DNA from: Agapanthus africanus
Taxonomy: Eukaryota; Streptophyta; Magnoliopsida; Asparagales; Amaryllidaceae
Assembly (NCBI GenBank): GCA_030015575.1
Contig: CM057347.1
Location: 507,907,176-507,971,175 of the forward strand
DNA length: 64,000 bases
Reading direction: 5' to 3'
Shown: positions 51,526 to 61,672 of the stretch, piece by piece
Numbering within the stretch: the first letter of the stretch is position 1
How the letters are laid out: the number at the start of each line of letters is the position of its first letter
Translations under genes and position numbers: made by a program
Notes under the pieces: generated by a model
Seen by the model: only the letters and a program-made list of their open reading frames with translations
Database searches by the model: none
Told to the model about the DNA's origin: nothing

Positions 51526-51537
51526 TGGTATCAGAGC
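51526..51537 (+). promoter_or_regulatory. Primer-binding site of element B
   Basis: TGGTATCAGAGC, 9 bp after the LTR end; initiator tRNA-Met type. Confidence 0.9.
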
Positions 51538-52005
51538 CATAGAATTTAGGTTAATCGGGTTTGGTTCTTTTGTAGTTGGGTATTGGACCCAATACACGAA
51601 TCAGAAAATCCGTGATTAGGAACATGTCCTGCCACATTGTTATCGTGATTCTTGAATCATATCTTTCTCTTAACCCTTGTCTTGACGATATGCAAATAGC
51701 TTTGCATCTCGGCTTGAAACCTTTTGGTTCCCTATTGTTTCTCTCTACGTAGTCTTTCGATTCTGATACTAGGATTTAGATGACTTGAACGGAGTAATGT
51801 GATTGTAACTATAAACTGCAGCATGGTTACAATGCGGTACTCTATTTAAGTAACTTGGAGTCCTGGTCTTGATTCATTTCATTGTTTTATGGTCATTATA
51901 TTACCTTGCTTCTCTCGGCTTCATTGCTTACCAGTCTATATTTTATCGCAAGTTTTGAATCTTATTTATCATACTGATCCTCTTCGGTGTCTTAGTTGCA
52001 GGATC
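51538..52005 (+). other. Element B leader
   Basis: Non-coding leader between the PBS and the gag ATG; rich in T and stops. I see nothing else in it. Confidence 0.6.
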
Positions 52006-52191
52006 ATGGCAGGCAGGAACCTACGGTCGTTCCAGAGGCATATTAATGATGCCGCTTTGCTTGGATTAATTCGTGGGATGCTAGAGAACCAGAAGCGGCA
52101 AACCGAGCTGAACCAGCGGCAAACCGAAGCTTTTCAGGAAGGTTTGCGGACCGTCCAGTTGTCCGTAAACAATGTTGCGTCCAAACCGTAG
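52006..52191 (+). pseudogene. Element B gag stub
   Basis: From the ATG at 52006: MAGRNLRSFQRHIND, then a Gln/Glu-rich segment (MLENQKRQTELNQRQTEA). After about 60 residues the frame meets a stop at the junction with integrase sequence. All of the gag core, knuckles, protease, RT and RNase H are deleted. Confidence 0.75.
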
Positions 52192-52703
52192 AGAAGATTA
52201 ATACTATCCGGAATCACATGAGGGCAGCACAAGATCGGCAGAAGAGTTGGGCCGACACATCGAGAAGACCTCTAGAGTTCGATGTTGGTGATCTGGTATT
52301 CTTGAAGATATCACCGACTAGAAGAGTTATTCGTTTTGGGAGTCGAGGCAAGTTTAGTCCTCAATTCGTGGGGCCTTTCGAGATTATGGAGCGTGTTGGA
52401 GAAGTGGCTTATCGATTGGCGTTACCACCATCTTTGGCGAATGTTCATGACGTGTTTCATGTATCTCAACTCTGTAAGTATGTACGAGATGAAACACACG
52501 TGCTAGATCATTCGGAGCTGGCTGTAAGGGAGGATTTGACCTATGAAGAGCGGCCGATGTCGATTGTTGATCGAAGAGAAAAGGTTCTCAAGAACAAGGT
52601 TATCTCTCTCATACTTGTTTCTTGGGGGAATCACTCGCATGGAGAATCGACTTGGGAACGAGAAAACGAGATTCGACAGAAGTTTCTACACCTCTTCTCG
52701 TAG
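52188..52703 (+). pseudogene. Element B integrase C-terminus and chromodomain
   Basis: Joined out of frame to the gag stub near 52188. It reads AAQDRQKSWADTSRRPLEFD, then VFLKISPTRRVIRFGSRGKF, GPFEIMERVGEVAYRLALPP and HDVFHVSQLCKYVRDETHVL, followed by the chromodomain part (LDRREKVLKNKVISLILVSW, then WERENEIRQKFLHLF). This is the GPF/Y-like tail and chromodomain of a Tekay/Del-type element, uninterrupted but without any catalytic domain. It ends 70 bp before the 3' LTR. Confidence 0.88.
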
Positions 52704-52773
52704 TTTCATGTTTGTTTGTTTTTTTCTTGTTTTGGGAATTTCGAGAACGAAATTCTTTTGTAGTTGGGTATAA
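52704..52773 (+). promoter_or_regulatory. 3' UTR and polypurine tract of element B
   Basis: Contains GAATTTCGAGAACGAAATTC, the usual chromovirus end, then TTTTGTAGTTGGGTATAA next to TGTAACACCC. The PPT has decayed. Confidence 0.6.
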
Positions 52774-53372
52774 TGTAACACCCTAGTTCATTTATACCAG
52801 TTCTATTTTGAGTATTTCTTTATTTATGGCTATTTCTTGATTTATTGTGTTTTGGGTGCGAATAGTATAATTGGCATCTGTATTTGCATCCGACCCGACC
52901 CGCTTGCTGGAAACCCGTCTTGATTCCTGTCTATAATTTATCCTGGCTAGTTACGAGGATCCGTGCACTTTTAATATTGTTTATACTGCATACTGGTTTT
53001 ATATCTGGCGTCTGCATTTTTTTAATATAACATTTAAAGTCAAATAAGATATTTTAAAAATATCTAGTATGGCCTGCATCATACCCCGACCCTGTGGTAG
53101 CATCCGTACATCGTGTTCTCATCCCGTTCAGTGAAACAGACTCGTTTGGATGGCTACGTGCACGCTACGTGCATCCGTTCTTGGGGGTATACTTTTTCGT
53201 TACACGGATATCGTATTTTGGTTTTGCTTGATACGTATATTATCCGTATTTTCAAACTGTAATTTTAGACCCGACCCGGGCGTGTTTTGAACTATTTTTA
53301 TATTAGCCAAAATCTCAAATTTATTCAATATTATATTCTTAATATTCTAAACATTAAAATATATGCCTTTTA

Positions 53373-53408
<36 letters not shown>

Positions 53409-55879
53409 TATTTCCTTTATATTTTAAAACAATAAATTCTAACTAAAGATTCTCACCCCTCTCACTCTCTGCCTCTCTCCATATTTTACATTTAATATTA
53501 AAAAAAAATTCTTTAAAACCCATTACCCGCACGTCTTCATCTCCCTTCACTTCTTCTTTATTTCTTTGTTCCTGCCTTTGTCGCCTCGATGAAACTCTAA
53601 CCCTACCCGCGCTGCGTCGCCGTCGTCGCCTCCACCATCACCTCGCCATCTCCCCGACCTCGCTCCTCTCCTCCTCCGTCACCTCACCACCACCCCGCAA
53701 GATCCCCGACGTGAGCCCCTGCAACCTATCGCTGCACCTTCTCGTCGGAGATCGCCTCGCTGTCGACCACCTCCTCATCCCTTTCTCTCTCTCTCCTCGA
53801 CCTCTCTTCTCCTCTGTGCAACCGCTGCAACCTAGCCTCACCTCCCCTGCAACCCTAGTCTCGCCTGCACACCTCGCCTCTTCTCCGGCAACCCCTCACC
53901 GTCGCCCCGTTACCTTCGCTACCACCCTCGTTTCACCGCCCTCATCACCACCATCACCACCACCTCCCAACATCACCTCTTCCCTGCACCCGAACCCGAT
54001 ACCAAGAACTCCCGAGCACTGCGACACTCGCTGCCCTCATCACCGGAGCTCCGACCTTCCCATCGTCTCCTCGTCATCGCAACCACCTCTTCGCATTCTC
54101 CCAAACCCCAGAGCACCAAAACCCTAGAAGCAATCTTCCTCCCCTTCTTCTTCTTCTTTTCTCTTCTCTTGCTTTCTTGATTCTTGATTCTGGTCATCGC
54201 CGGTGCCGGTGCCGTGGCCGTCACCGACGATCCGAGCAACCCAGTGGACATCCCCAGCCAGCGTGGTCACCTTCTTCCTTTGCCTGGACCTGTCCCGTGC
54301 GCGCGTGTGTACTTTGCGACGTTTACCCGACATCAAACACAGCATACGCACCCTGTCATGAGATCCATTCAGGAAAGTTCATCTTGCTACATGCTATGTA
54401 TCTTATTTTACATCCATATGAATAAAAATATCACATGTTGATTGCACTGTACACCCATATTAATAATTTACTGTTTTCGGAAACCCGTATACATCCATAT
54501 CATTTATTACATATGTAGCTGTATCGACAAATCATATTATTTCATGTTATTGTTGTATTAACACCCCATGCGTGATGATGTGCATCCTACATAGTCATGG
54601 AGCTGTAGATGTAACCCCTGATAGATATTTGTGCATCCATGTTTTATTATGTATCCATACCATTAATTCTACATATCTAGTTACATGCCATGTCATATTA
54701 ATTCATATTAGTGTTACATTAGTACCCCACGCTTGATATTGTGCATCCTACATAGTCATGATGTAACCCCTAATAGATATTTGTGCATCTATACTTTTAC
54801 CGTACATCCGTACTTTTACCCTGATTCGATACCTACTACATTTTACTGTTGGGCACCCATTTGATACACTGTGCACCCCCTGACATGACCTGATACACCA
54901 CTGCTTGACCTTATACCTGATCCTGTTCCTAATGCCGACAATCCTGACATGTTGTCCCGATGGAATATCCTGTTGTCTGTATAGACAAATATGTACCTGC
55001 TTGATCCTGTGTTGGCATTAGCTCCAGATTTATCAATACCTGACTTGAACACATAACTTGGGGGTAAGGGGAAATCAATGATAAAACCTGACTTGTAACT
55101 CAACAGTTCGACGCTTATACTGATCAGTTTTGGGGGCTAGGCCAATCCCGGGATGCTGCTGCTGACATCATTCGTCTGTACATGTTTCCTGTTTTGTGCT
55201 TAGCGGCACGTCTCGGATTCAGCCCTGAGAGTCTGGACCGTGGTCCCGGGTATGCACGGGATACTATTGAGTTACATCGACGATTCCATCAAATTGATTT
55301 TAAAGACTTGAGAGTAGATAACCCAGTAATATAGTTAGATTACTCATCACACATCACATACACTGATACACTTCACTGTTCCATACTCATATTACTGTTA
55401 TACACTCATTACTATTCATACTCATGCCTGTATAGCTTGTTACCTCCTGATTATATTTTTATTGTTTGATATTATGACGCACTGACATCTGGGTTTTTCA
55501 TGGCCCAGATCCTTTATCTTTTTCGCAGGCCGACCAGGAGCACATCAGTCGACAGGCCGAACAGTAAGGAGCCATTTGGTATTTAGTTCGGTTTAGTTTA
55601 GTTTTCTTTCAGCATTTTCATTTCCTGATGTGAGCCCGTATTTGGGACGTACTTTCCAGATGTTTGCTTATTGGATTTATTGCTTCCGTACATTTATATT
55701 TCTTGACTCGTTTATTCTGGCATATGGACATGTACTAGATAGTTTATTTATTTTTACTGTTCTTGATATCTTATAGACAGCCGTAATGAGACTGTGGAGG
55801 GATGTTTCCTAACCACACGTAGCATGGTTGGCTCTGTCACATGCCGATCTTAGCGCACTCTGGGAAGCGGGGCATGACA
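52774..55879 (+). mobile_element. Element B 3' LTR, uninterrupted
   Basis: TGTAACACCCTAG...GGGGCATGACA. Its undisturbed copies of the A and C insertion sites prove the nesting. A GC-rich block (53560-54260) carries long open frames (proline- and serine-rich on plus, lysine- and glutamate-rich on minus) that have no other gene features. (TA)n lies at 53383-53404. Confidence 0.95.
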
Positions 55880-55884
55880 AGAAT
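55880..55884. repeat. Target-site duplication of element B (right copy)
   Basis: AGAAT, identical to 12294-12298. Confidence 0.9.
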
Positions 55885-56386
55885 GGGTCGTGGCCGCTGA
55901 TGATCGAGCTCTGGGTTCAGGGGACAAAGGAGACGACAACGGCGACAATGGCTGCCGTTGACGACGAAGCTTTCCGGCGAAGGGAAGAAGGGTTTCTTGG
56001 GTTGTTGGGGTTGGATGTTGGGAAGTTGTGGCCGAGGAGTGCAGGGAGCTCGGAAATGGAGTGGGAGATGGAGGAGAGGAGAAGGTGGAGGCGGTGGAAG
56101 TTGTGAGGATGAGGGCAAGGAGATGCTGAGGTTGGGATGGTCGGCGATGAGGTCGAGCGCAGGTTAGGGTTAGGGTTCTTGGTTTCGTCGCGAGGAAGGC
56201 AGGGAAGAGAGAGAGATGAGTATTGGTTTAATAATTAGGTTTTAAAATTATTTTATATATATAGGGGCGAAAGGAAGGCAGAGGTAGAGAGAGAAAGAGA
56301 GATGCTGAACGAGAAGAGAGAGAGAGAGTAGGAAATATTATTTTTAATTAAAAAAATATATTTAATATATATAATGTATATATAGG

Positions 56387-56427
<41 letters not shown>

Positions 56428-56809
56428 TAATATATTTTCTAAGATTATATAGCTAATAACAAAATACTCCGGAAAAAAACACGGGTCTCTTCTAAACTTC
56501 TAGTTTTAAAATACGGATAATATACGTACAAGCCAAAACAATAACTCGATGTCTGGTTAAATAAAATGCATACCCCCAAGAACGGATATATGTAAAAATA
56601 CGTAGCGATCCAAACGAGTCTGTTTTATCAAACCGGAAGTGAACACGATGTATGGATGCAACTATAGGGTATGGTGTATGATGTGAGCCATACTAGATAT
56701 TTAAAAATATTATTATTTGACTATTATTTTTATTATTTAAACGATATGCAGATACTGAATAGATCATACATGTATATATAACATAGATGTGCACGGATCC
56801 TCTTATAGG
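55885..56809 (-). mobile_element. LTR of element D, right piece
   Basis: Resumes the minus-strand LTR cut at 12298: a GC-rich block, (GA)n and (TA)n runs (56386-56420), then the reverse complement of the first part of a B-type LTR (for example AAACGAGTCTGTTTT near 56613). It is interrupted at 56810 by element E, about 180 bp short of the expected LTR start. Confidence 0.8.
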
Positions 56810-58435
56810 TGTTTTTCGTCACCCCGTTGAGACGGGAATACGTACGCGCTTGTCAGGCGTACTACAGATTCCCCCTGCCTAGGGTAGGCGGGGGTTTATT
56901 GGTTGTGGGGATCCGAATCTCCGGCAGCCGCGGACTAAGCTGCCGTTAATTACCCCTCACCTTTGGGGCGAGAGAACCTCCGATTAACGGGTTAAATTGG
57001 TCATGCGAACTCAATGTGCAGTGTTGTGTTTTGGAGGGGTTTTGGATATATCGGGGGCCCCGCAGAGTTTTTTTCTAACAGGGACAGCGTCGCGGAGTGT
57101 GTGTGTGTGTGTACGTATATATACAAAAAAAAGGAAAGGGCATCCAAAGGATGCGTGGGAGAAAGTGCTCGGGCACTAGCGCTTGGGACGCTAGCGCCTT
57201 GAGCACTAGCGCCCCATGTGCCAGGCACGTGGGCAATCGTGCGCGCGCTAGCGCTCTGAGCGCTAGCGCTCTGAGCCCCACATGTTAGCACGTGGGCGCT
57301 CGGGCGATAGCGCTTTGGACGCTAGCGCTCTGAGCGCAAGAGCGTTAGCGCTTTGAGCGCGAGCGCCCCATGTGTCAGCACGTGGACGCTCGGGCGCTAG
57401 CGCTTTGGGCGCTAGCGCTCTGAGCGCCAGAGCGCTAGCGTCCAAAGCGCTAGCGCTCTGAACGCAAGAGCGCTAGCGCCCCACGTGTCAGCACGTGGGC
57501 GCTCGGGCACTAGCGCTCTGAGCGCAAGAGCGCTAGCATTTTGGGCGCTAGCACCCCACGTGTCAGCACATGGGCGCTCGGGCGCTAGCGCTTTGGGCGC
57601 TAGCGCTTTGAGCGCTAGCGCCCCGCGTGTCAGCACGTGGGCGCTTGGGCGGCAAAAGGGACTTGGTCCCTGCAATGGGAGTTATACTCCCAGAAAGAAG
57701 CACTTATTATTTTTTTTTTTGTGTGTGTGTGAGGAGTTAAACTCCTAGGATGTTTTGAAGCTGATGAAGGGCTTCTCCCCTTGAGCCCTAGTTCTTCCCC
57801 AAATTGGGGTTCTGGAGATGTGTCTCCTTCTTCTTCTTTTGTTGGCCGGATCTTGGAGATCAAGAAGTATGAGATTTTAAAAATCTCTCTTTTCTGAGAT
57901 CTGATGGAAGATCTGAGTTCCCCTTTGTGGGTTTTGTGGTGAAAAACTATTTTGTTTTTTAAAAGGAAGAGTAAAACTCTTGATTTAATTCAAAAGAAAG
58001 AAGAAGGTTTTAGAACCTTGAGGAAGGAGAAAGATCTTAGATCTGGATTCTTTTGAGGAGAGAGAAAAAAGTTGTTGGGATATTTTTATTATCCTTGCCT
58101 TTATAGGCTATACACTTTACATATAGCCTCTTGGGCTCCACAAAATGGCATTTTGCCTATCCCATGGCTCATGTGCCATTTCTTCTTGCACATAAGCCAT
58201 GGGCTTTACAAAATTTGACTTTATGCCTATTTTTCTTACATTTATTCGTAAAATAAAATAAATACAACAAAATTATTTATTACAAAAATTTTATTTTGGC
58301 ATGGGGGAGGCCGGCCGCTTCATGTTCGGACTCGACCCGGGCATTCGCCCACTTGACCTGGCGTGGGTCCACCTAGATTAGGGTTGACTTTGATTTTGAC
58401 TTGGTCAACCGGGGTGCAAATTTTGACCCCAACAA
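56810..58435 (-). mobile_element. Element E 3' LTR
   Basis: TGTTTTTCGTCACC...GACCCCAACA. It has the same layout as the solo LTR at 46231. Six CACGTG-family pairs lie among GCGCTAGCGC repeats (57160-57650), starting at 57215/57226, 57279/57289, 57369/57379, 57482/57492, 57557/57567 and 57624/57634. GGAGTTAAACTCC and GGGAGTTATACTCCC palindromes follow. Confidence 0.92.
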
Positions 58436-58446
58436 ATTGCCCCCCA
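58436..58446 (-). promoter_or_regulatory. Polypurine tract of element E
   Basis: The minus strand reads TGGGGGCAATT directly before TGTTGGGG; compare GGGGGCATT in element A. Confidence 0.75.
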
Positions 58447-58555
58447 TCAATACATGCACACCACACATGTGGGTCGTGTGCATGAAATTGATGGATCTTC
58501 TTTCACGTGGAGGTCGACTCCGTTTTGATGACATGGATGTTGTTTTTGCCATATT

Positions 58556-59095
58556 AGCGACGTGGACGGTCGGTGCCGCTCTTTTTGCGATGTGGACGGT
58601 CGATACTACCCTTTTTGCGACTTGGACGGTCGGTTCTGCCCTTTTTGCGACTTTGACAGTCGATGTTGCCCTTTTAGCGACGTGGACGGTCGGTGCTGCC
58701 CTTTTTGCGACTTGGACGGTCGGTGCTGCCCTTTTTGCGACTTGGACGGTCGGTGCTGCCCTTTTAGCGACTTGGACGGTCGGTTATGCCCTTTTTGTGA
58801 CGTGGACGGTCGTTGCTGCCCTTTTTGCGACGTGGACGGTCGGTTCTGCCCTTTTAGCGACTAGGACGGTCGGTGCTGCCCTTTTAGCGATTTGAACGGT
58901 CGGTGCTGCCCTTTTAGCGACTTGGACGGTCGATACTGCCTTTTTAGCGACGTGGACGGTCGGTTCTGCCCTTTTAGCGACTGGGACGGTCGGTGCTGCC
59001 CTTTTAGCGACGTGAATGGTCGGTGCTGCCCTTTTAGCGACGTGGACGGTTGATATTGCCCTTTTAGCGACGTGGACGGTCGATTCTGGATTTGA
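58556..59095. repeat. 30-bp tandem repeat, about 18 units
   Basis: Unit GACGTGGACGGTCGGTGC followed by TGCCCTTTTAGC, every 30 bp with point differences. Since 30 is a multiple of three it is open on both strands (10-aa repeats), which explains the long frames here; I do not regard them as genes. Confidence 0.95.
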
Positions 59096-59179
59096 CTTGC
59101 TCCGATCCTTGTGGTGTCAGGGATGAAGTTGACTTGATTTTTCCAGGGAGGCCATTGGTTGTTTTTCTGATTTGATGTG

Positions 59180-59455
59180 ACTTGGGTTGACATCAGCACC
59201 GCTGCACTGGAATATGGTACCAGGAGCGAATCATCATCTGCCATGAGGAGATTTCCCGCGTTCCCAGTTTAACGACTTAGGGGTCATCTGTTCCCAGTTT
59301 AACGACTTAGAGGTCATCTGTTCCCAGTTTAAAGACTTAGGGGTCTATTGGATTGGAGTTTGGAATTTTGGGGTTAGGACAGGCATCAACGTTGCTAACA
59401 CTGAAGCACATATGCCAGGAGCAATTCATCATTTGCCTTTTCCTGTTGGGAAGCG
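59180..59455. repeat. GCATCAGC-type and GTTCCCAGTTTAACGACTTAG repeats in the E 3' UTR
   Basis: Copies of CATCAGCACCGCTG...ACTGGAAT...CCAGGAGC.AATCATCATYTGCC, and three short units beginning GTTCCCAGTTTAACGACTTAG near 59256-59345. They relate to the 84-bp repeat of element A at 23142. Confidence 0.8.
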
Positions 59456-59457
59456 GT

Positions 59458-59680
59458 AGCTTAGGAGACAGGTTTAGGTCCCTATCACCTAAAGCTTTTC
59501 AATTTTATGAGTCGTAAGGGTCTCATAAAAGCATTTTCTCCCTACGAGTCGAAAGGATCTCGTAGGTGCACTTTCTCCTTAGGAGTCGTGGGGACTCCCA
59601 AGTGTGTTTTTACTTTGTGAGTCGTAAGGATCCCACGAAGGTTTGTTCTCCTCATGTATCGTGAAGACACATGAGTGGGT
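59458..59680. repeat. Hairpin train 1 of element E
   Basis: In order: a long CTTAGG-type hairpin near 59460; TTTTATGAG/CTCATAAAA (59503/59522); CCTACGAG/CTCGTAGG (59541/59559); CTTAGGAG/CTCCCAAG (59578/59595); TTTGTGAG/CCCACGAA (59614/59632); CTCATGT/ACATGAG (59651/59669). Three stems are perfect. Loops are 9-11 nt and TCGTAAGGAT-like. Confidence 0.9.
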
Positions 59681-59783
59681 CTTCCTAAATGGAGCATAAG
59701 TCCAAGGACGAAGACCGGCCGCTGGACTGATGATTGCGGTGGGGTATGGGTATGATGAGAATTATTTGAGCCCGTGGATTGTA

Positions 59784-59811
59784 TACGGTAGTCGATTTAG
59801 GGCTAACCGTA
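59784..59811. repeat. Hairpin with GTAGGG flank (TACGG/CCGTA), E copy 1
   Basis: CCCGTGGATTGTA precedes; arms at 59784-59788 and 59807-59811, then GGGCC. Confidence 0.8.
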
Positions 59812-59839
59812 GGGCCGGGAGAATTTTGAGAAATTGGAT

Positions 59840-60240
59840 TTTGGTTGGCGTCTGCATCGCTGCACTGGCATATGATACCAGGAGTGACTCATCATTCGCC
59901 GTTTGGGGACTTGGAATTTGGATCTTGTTTGCCATCAGCATTGCTGCACTGGAATAATGCCAGGAGCAACTCATCATTTGCCCCGGGAGGACTTGGGATT
60001 CAGTTTTTGGGTCGGCATCAGCACCGCTAACACTGAAGCATAACGCCAGGAGCGACTCATCATTTGCCGTTTGGGGACTTGGAATTTGGATCTTGTTTTG
60101 CATCAGCATTGCTGTACTGGAATAATGCCAGGAGCAACTCATCATTTGCCCCAGGAGGACTTGGGATTTGGTTTTTGGGTCGGCATCAGCACCGCTAGCA
60201 CTGAAGCGTAACGCCAGGAGCGACTCATCATTTGCCATTT
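59840..60240. repeat. Compound GCATCAGC-type repeats
   Basis: At least five further copies of the CATCAGCA...CCAGGAGC...TCATCATTTGCC motif, arranged as a longer duplicated unit (59945-60060 and 60105-60235). Confidence 0.85.
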
Positions 60241-60256
60241 CCCGTTGGGGAGCGAT

Positions 60257-60480
60257 GGCTTAGGAGACAGGTTTAGGTCCCTGTCACCTAAGACTTTTCA
60301 ATTTTATGAGCCATAAGGGTCTCATAAAAGCATTTTCTCCCTACGAGTTGAGAGGATCTCGCAGGTGTATGTTCTCCTTAGGAATCGTGAGGATTCCTAA
60401 GTGTGTTGCTCCTTTGTGAGTCGTAAGGATCTCACGCAGGTATTTTCTCCTCACAAGGTCGAGAGGACTTTGCGAGTGTG
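60257..60480. repeat. Hairpin train 2 of element E
   Basis: It opens with a 12-bp-stem hairpin, CTTAGG.GACAGG / CCTGTC.CCTAAG (60260-60292). Then come TTTTATGAG/CTCATAAAA (60302/60321), CTACGAG/CTCGCAG, CTTAGGAAT/ATTCCTAAG, TTGTGAG/CTCACG and CACAAGG/CTTTGCG, in the same order as the other trains. Confidence 0.88.
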
Positions 60481-60489
60481 TTTTATCTT

Positions 60490-60610
60490 TTCTTTTTCAC
60501 GAGTTTGCGTCCTTTCGGGTTTTCACAAATTCGCCGGCAGTCCTGCTGTTTTTACTCACGGAGCTCTCTCAGGTTTTCATCCGTGCCCGTTTTGCTTGTG
60601 GACATACCGT
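60490..60610. repeat. Block conserved between elements E and A
   Basis: Close match to 23970-24085, including CACGGAG...TTTTCATCCGTG and the following TTTTGCTTGTGGACATACCG. Confidence 0.85.
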
Positions 60611-60705
60611 ATTATTTTTTTTTGTGGTTGCCGGTGGGACTTTTAAAAGTAATCTCACCGGCGGGACTTGGGGGAGATAGGGGTCGTTTATGCCCGTGGA
60701 TTGTA

Positions 60706-60738
60706 TACGGTTTTGCAGGATGTATGATCCAGACCGTA
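60706..60738. repeat. Hairpin with GTAGGG flank (TACGG/CCGTA), E copy 2
   Basis: CCCGTGGATTGTA precedes; arms at 60706-60710 and 60734-60738, then GGGCC. Confidence 0.8.
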
Positions 60739-60775
60739 GGGCCGGTGTGCTCAATTCGCCTGCAACTTGGAGCAT

Positions 60776-61672
60776 TCACGCGTAGTACTTCTTGAGATAT
60801 CGGCCATTGATGGGTGGCATGGGCCTTTCTCCCTCGGCACTTATTAGTTGGTAGGATACTCCGTCGAACACTTTCTCGATGATGTATGGTCCTTCCCAGT
60901 TTTTCTCGAATTTTCCCTTGGCATGTCGATTGGGGATGATCGGTCTTTTGAGAACCAACACCAATTTGCCTTTCTTGAAAGCGCGAAGACGATTCATCGT
61001 ATCATAGGCCCGTGACATTTGGGCTCTGTACAGCTCCATATTTTGCTGTACTGCAAGCCTCTTTTCTTCGAGGGCGTCAAGCTCCTCCAGCCGAAGGAGG
61101 ACGTTTTCCTCCTCCGTCAATTCGTGCCGAACGGCCATTCTTAAGCTTGGAACTTTGATTTCGAGGGGGAGGACCGCCTCTACTCCGAAGAGCAATGAGT
61201 ATGGAGTGGACTGAGTTGGAGTACGGTGCATGGTGCGATATGCCCACAACGCCTCGTGAAGCTTGAGATTCCAGTCTCTCTTGTTGGCTGAAGCATTTTT
61301 CTTCAGGAGTTTGCATAGAGTCTTATTGAAGGCTTCGGCTAGCCCATTGTCCCTTGGATTATAGATGGAGAAATATCTCCAGTCTATCTTGTGTTGAGTA
61401 GCGAATCTTGAGATTTTGAAGCTCTTGAAAGAAGGCCCGTTGTCAGAAATGATTCTTCTTGGTGTACCGAAACGGTATAGAATATTATGCTGGAAGAATG
61501 TCAGAATATCTTCTGTCTTGACTTCTTTTAGCGGGACAGGTTCATCCCATCTAGAGAAGTAGTATGTGGCAGCCAGTATGAACCGGTGGCCTTTGGATGA
61601 TGGAGGATCAATTGGACCAACTATATCGGTTCCCCATACTTCAAAGGGCCACGACGCCACCGTAGGATGCTA
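60776..61672 (-). pseudogene. Element E integrase core and C-terminus
   Basis: After an in-frame TAG at about 61672 the frame is open through WGTDIVGPIDPPSSKGHRF, ISDNGPSFKSFK and GLAEAFNK, the three acidic positions of integrase, then the C-terminal domain to GRYLKKYYA. It aligns throughout with element A integrase. One odd change is Tyr where A has Asp after ILAAT; this is not a catalytic position. Confidence 0.93.

Larger units (their letters stand above)
12299..55879 (+). mobile_element. Element B: Ty3/gypsy chromovirus remnant hosting elements A and C
   Basis: B is bounded by AGAAT duplications. Its 5' LTR is in three pieces (12299-13312, 37297-38867, 51013-51516), and summing the pieces without duplicated target sites gives about 3.09 kb, close to the intact 3.11-kb 3' LTR at 52774-55879. 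A tRNA-Met PBS at 51526 sets the plus orientation. Only 1.26 kb of internal sequence remains: the start of gag fused out of frame to the integrase C-terminus and chromodomain. It is a non-autonomous internal-deletion derivative. Confidence 0.9.

Noticed and set aside
58401-59244. Long frames of 10-aa repeats on both strands
   Set aside because: They are produced by the 30-bp tandem repeat; both strands are equally open.
59762-60238. A 158-aa minus-strand repeat protein
   Set aside because: Created by the duplicated GCATCAGC-type UTR repeat; no start context or domain.
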